Shown here: positions 62,998-64,000 of the stretch, piece by piece
How positions within the stretch are numbered: the first letter of the stretch is position 1
Layout of the letters: each line of letters begins with the position of its first letter
DNA from: Thiospirochaeta perfilievii
GTDB taxonomy: Bacteria; Spirochaetota; Spirochaetia; DSM-2461
Reading direction: 5' to 3'
Length of the DNA stretch: 64,000 bases
NCBI RefSeq assembly: GCF_008329945.1
Contig: NZ_CP035807.1
Coordinates: 806,001-870,000 of the forward strand
The notes under the pieces: model-generated
What the model saw: the letters and a program-made list of their open reading frames with translations, nothing else
Told to the model about the DNA's origin: nothing
Databases searched by the model: none
Translations under genes and position numbers: made by a program

Positions 62998-63965
62998 GTT
63001 TCTAACAACCGGATTAATCCTGTAAAACCTACAAATGCAATTCCAGCAATTGGCCAAATAATCCATGTAATCCCCCATTCCATTGTCCATAAGCTCCAAC
63101 CTATATAACCAGCTGTAACTAAAGGCCAATAGAAACCGGCGAACTTTTCATCCCTCTCAATCTCCAGTTTTCTATCTTTACTAAAGTCCCCTTCTCCCAA
63201 TAGAAAATTATAACAATTATTCTCTGTTACTTTAGGTATCAAAATAAATAGAGATACTCCGACTATAACTAACATAAGTATTAACATAAGAAATAGGATC
63301 ATGTCAGACTCTGTATATAAACTAGAAACAAATAATGGAACTACACTAATAATAAACATAGCAGTACATAAAGATAAAGTCTTAGTATATATACCTTGAA
63401 ACCTTTGTAACTTTTCTACAATAATACCTCTAACTCCATAACTTAAATCAAAATTACTTTTTTCAAGTTCATCTATAAATAGTGATTGTGGACTCTTTCG
63501 TAAAAAAAAGATAACAGCAATTGTTATAAAAACAAATAGGGATGTCAAACCAATACCCTCGGCTAATTCTTCTGATAAATACCCTTTTTCGGCTTCTGAT
63601 AATGCTGATAAAAATAGAAATGGAACTATTGATAAAATAGATATTAATACACCGATGGATATATTTTTAGCCAGCCAAACTTTTGTTTTAATATAGTTAG
63701 TTGTATCTTCGATGGAAATACTTAATACACCAGACTCTTTGTCTTCCCCTGTATAATCTATAAGTTCCATATCATCCTTTAATAAAAAATCAGTAGTTAC
63801 TCCAAATAATTCAGATAATCGTATTATTTTATTCAAGTCGGGTATACTCGTTGTACTTTCCCATTTTGAAACTGATTGTCTCGATATTTCTAATTTTTCT
63901 GCAAGTTCTTCTTGAGATAACCCAAGTTGTTTTCTAAGTTTTGTAATTTTTTGAGCTAGTATCAT
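62988..63965 (-). CDS. XRE-family regulator with C-terminal membrane domain
   Basis: About 325 residues. An N-terminal Cro/C1 HTH (ITKLRKQLGLSQEELAEKLE, SRQSVSKWESTTSIPDLNKI) is followed by a linker and about six hydrophobic helices (VLISILSIVPFLFLSALS, SLFVFITIAVIFFLR, and four others). Membrane-anchored XRE proteins of this type are common in Firmicutes and some spirochaetes and may sense envelope state. The longest frame begins with a TTG at 63983, but the ATG at 63965 has GGAAG five bases ahead and starts right before the HTH. Confidence 0.85.
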   Translation of the reverse strand: MILAQKITKLRKQLGLSQEELAEKLEISRQSVSKWESTTSIPDLNKIIRLSELFGVTTDFLLKDDMELIDYTGEDKESGVLSISIEDTTNYIKTKVWLAKNISIGVLISILSIVPFLFLSALSEAEKGYLSEELAEGIGLTSLFVFITIAVIFFLRKSPQSLFIDELEKSNFDLSYGVRGIIVEKLQRFQGIYTKTLSLCTAMFIISVVPLFVSSLYTESDMILFLMLILMLVIVGVSLFILIPKVTENNCYNFLLGEGDFSKDRKLEIERDEKFAGFYWPLVTAGYIGWSLWTMEWGITWIIWPIAGIAFVGFTGLIRLLETKK

Positions 63966-64000
63966 TTGTACTTCCTTTTTCAATTTTATAGTAGAAATAT

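Noticed and set aside
1-64000. CRISPR arrays, tRNA or rRNA genes, prophage or toxin-antitoxin pairs
   Set aside because: I found no regularly spaced repeats, no tRNA arm pattern between genes and no such gene families.

Overview
The window is AT-rich, densely coded DNA from a diderm bacterium. It carries a TolC/RND/adaptor efflux set, several lipoproteins and periplasmic thiol-redox proteins. Two lipoprotein signals (ending LSFSC and VAFSC) lack the usual Leu at -3 and have an aliphatic residue at -4, which fits the relaxed lipobox of spirochaetes. Together with MsrB-MsrA fusions, FapA/DUF342, DUF1015 and an excisionase-HTH/EIIA protein, this suggests a free-living, probably anaerobic Spirochaetota. 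That placement is an inference from gene content, not a phylogeny.

Layout. 1-4.1 kb (minus): EamA transporter (cut by the window edge), cytosolic MsrB-MsrA, Cache-type histidine kinase, and a rhodanese lipoprotein whose signal peptide is out of frame by one base in an A-tract. 4.1-14.4 kb (plus): Mrp/ApbC Fe-S carrier, MATE pump, DUF1015, acetate transporter, ABC exporter, and a TetR-GH3 beta-glucosidase pair with two matching operator palindromes. 14.4-16.8 kb (minus): MFS transporter, TetR and a decapitated aldo/keto reductase. 16.9-22.4 kb (minus): a complete oligopeptide/dipeptide ABC importer with tandem promoters and an intercistronic terminator. 23-30.4 kb: HTH-EIIA protein, small lipoprotein, acyl-CoA synthetase, REC-ATPase protein, then DipZ plus an exported MsrB-MsrA, which look like a periplasmic methionine-sulfoxide repair pathway. 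30.4-36.2 kb: MarR and a heterodimeric ABC exporter whose operon junction is split by an IS110-family element. 36.2-42.7 kb: tripartite RND efflux operon, divergent from an XRE-type regulator with a CarH-like cobalamin/photosensor module. 42.7-53.2 kb: MFS-HEAT fusion, an orphan short transcription unit, an exported glycosidase-like protein, an AKR-response regulator-kinase operon, a second histidine kinase, and FapA. 53.2-60.8 kb: CobO adenosyltransferase and an exported ferritin-like protein, then a cluster resembling the Desulfovibrio orange-protein (ORP) cluster (MBL hydrolase, three NifX-type proteins, DUF5320-like repeat protein, two ferredoxin-containing MinD-type ATPases, DUF134, BASS/ACR3-like transporter with CBS domains). 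60.9-64 kb: SLAC1-like membrane protein, a 3'-5' exonuclease and an XRE membrane regulator.

The most notable items are these. (1) A candidate bridge RNA upstream of the IS110 recombinase has two 51-nt-spaced guide modules. Their 7-nt variants match the left flank and the right end of the element exactly, so the element appears to have inserted into a Shine-Dalgarno sequence and restored it. (2) An XRE-CarH-like regulator shares a promoter region with an efflux operon. (3) The ORP-like metal-cluster locus includes a transporter. (4) At six genes a -35/-10 promoter ends 6-7 nt before the start codon, which implies leaderless mRNAs.
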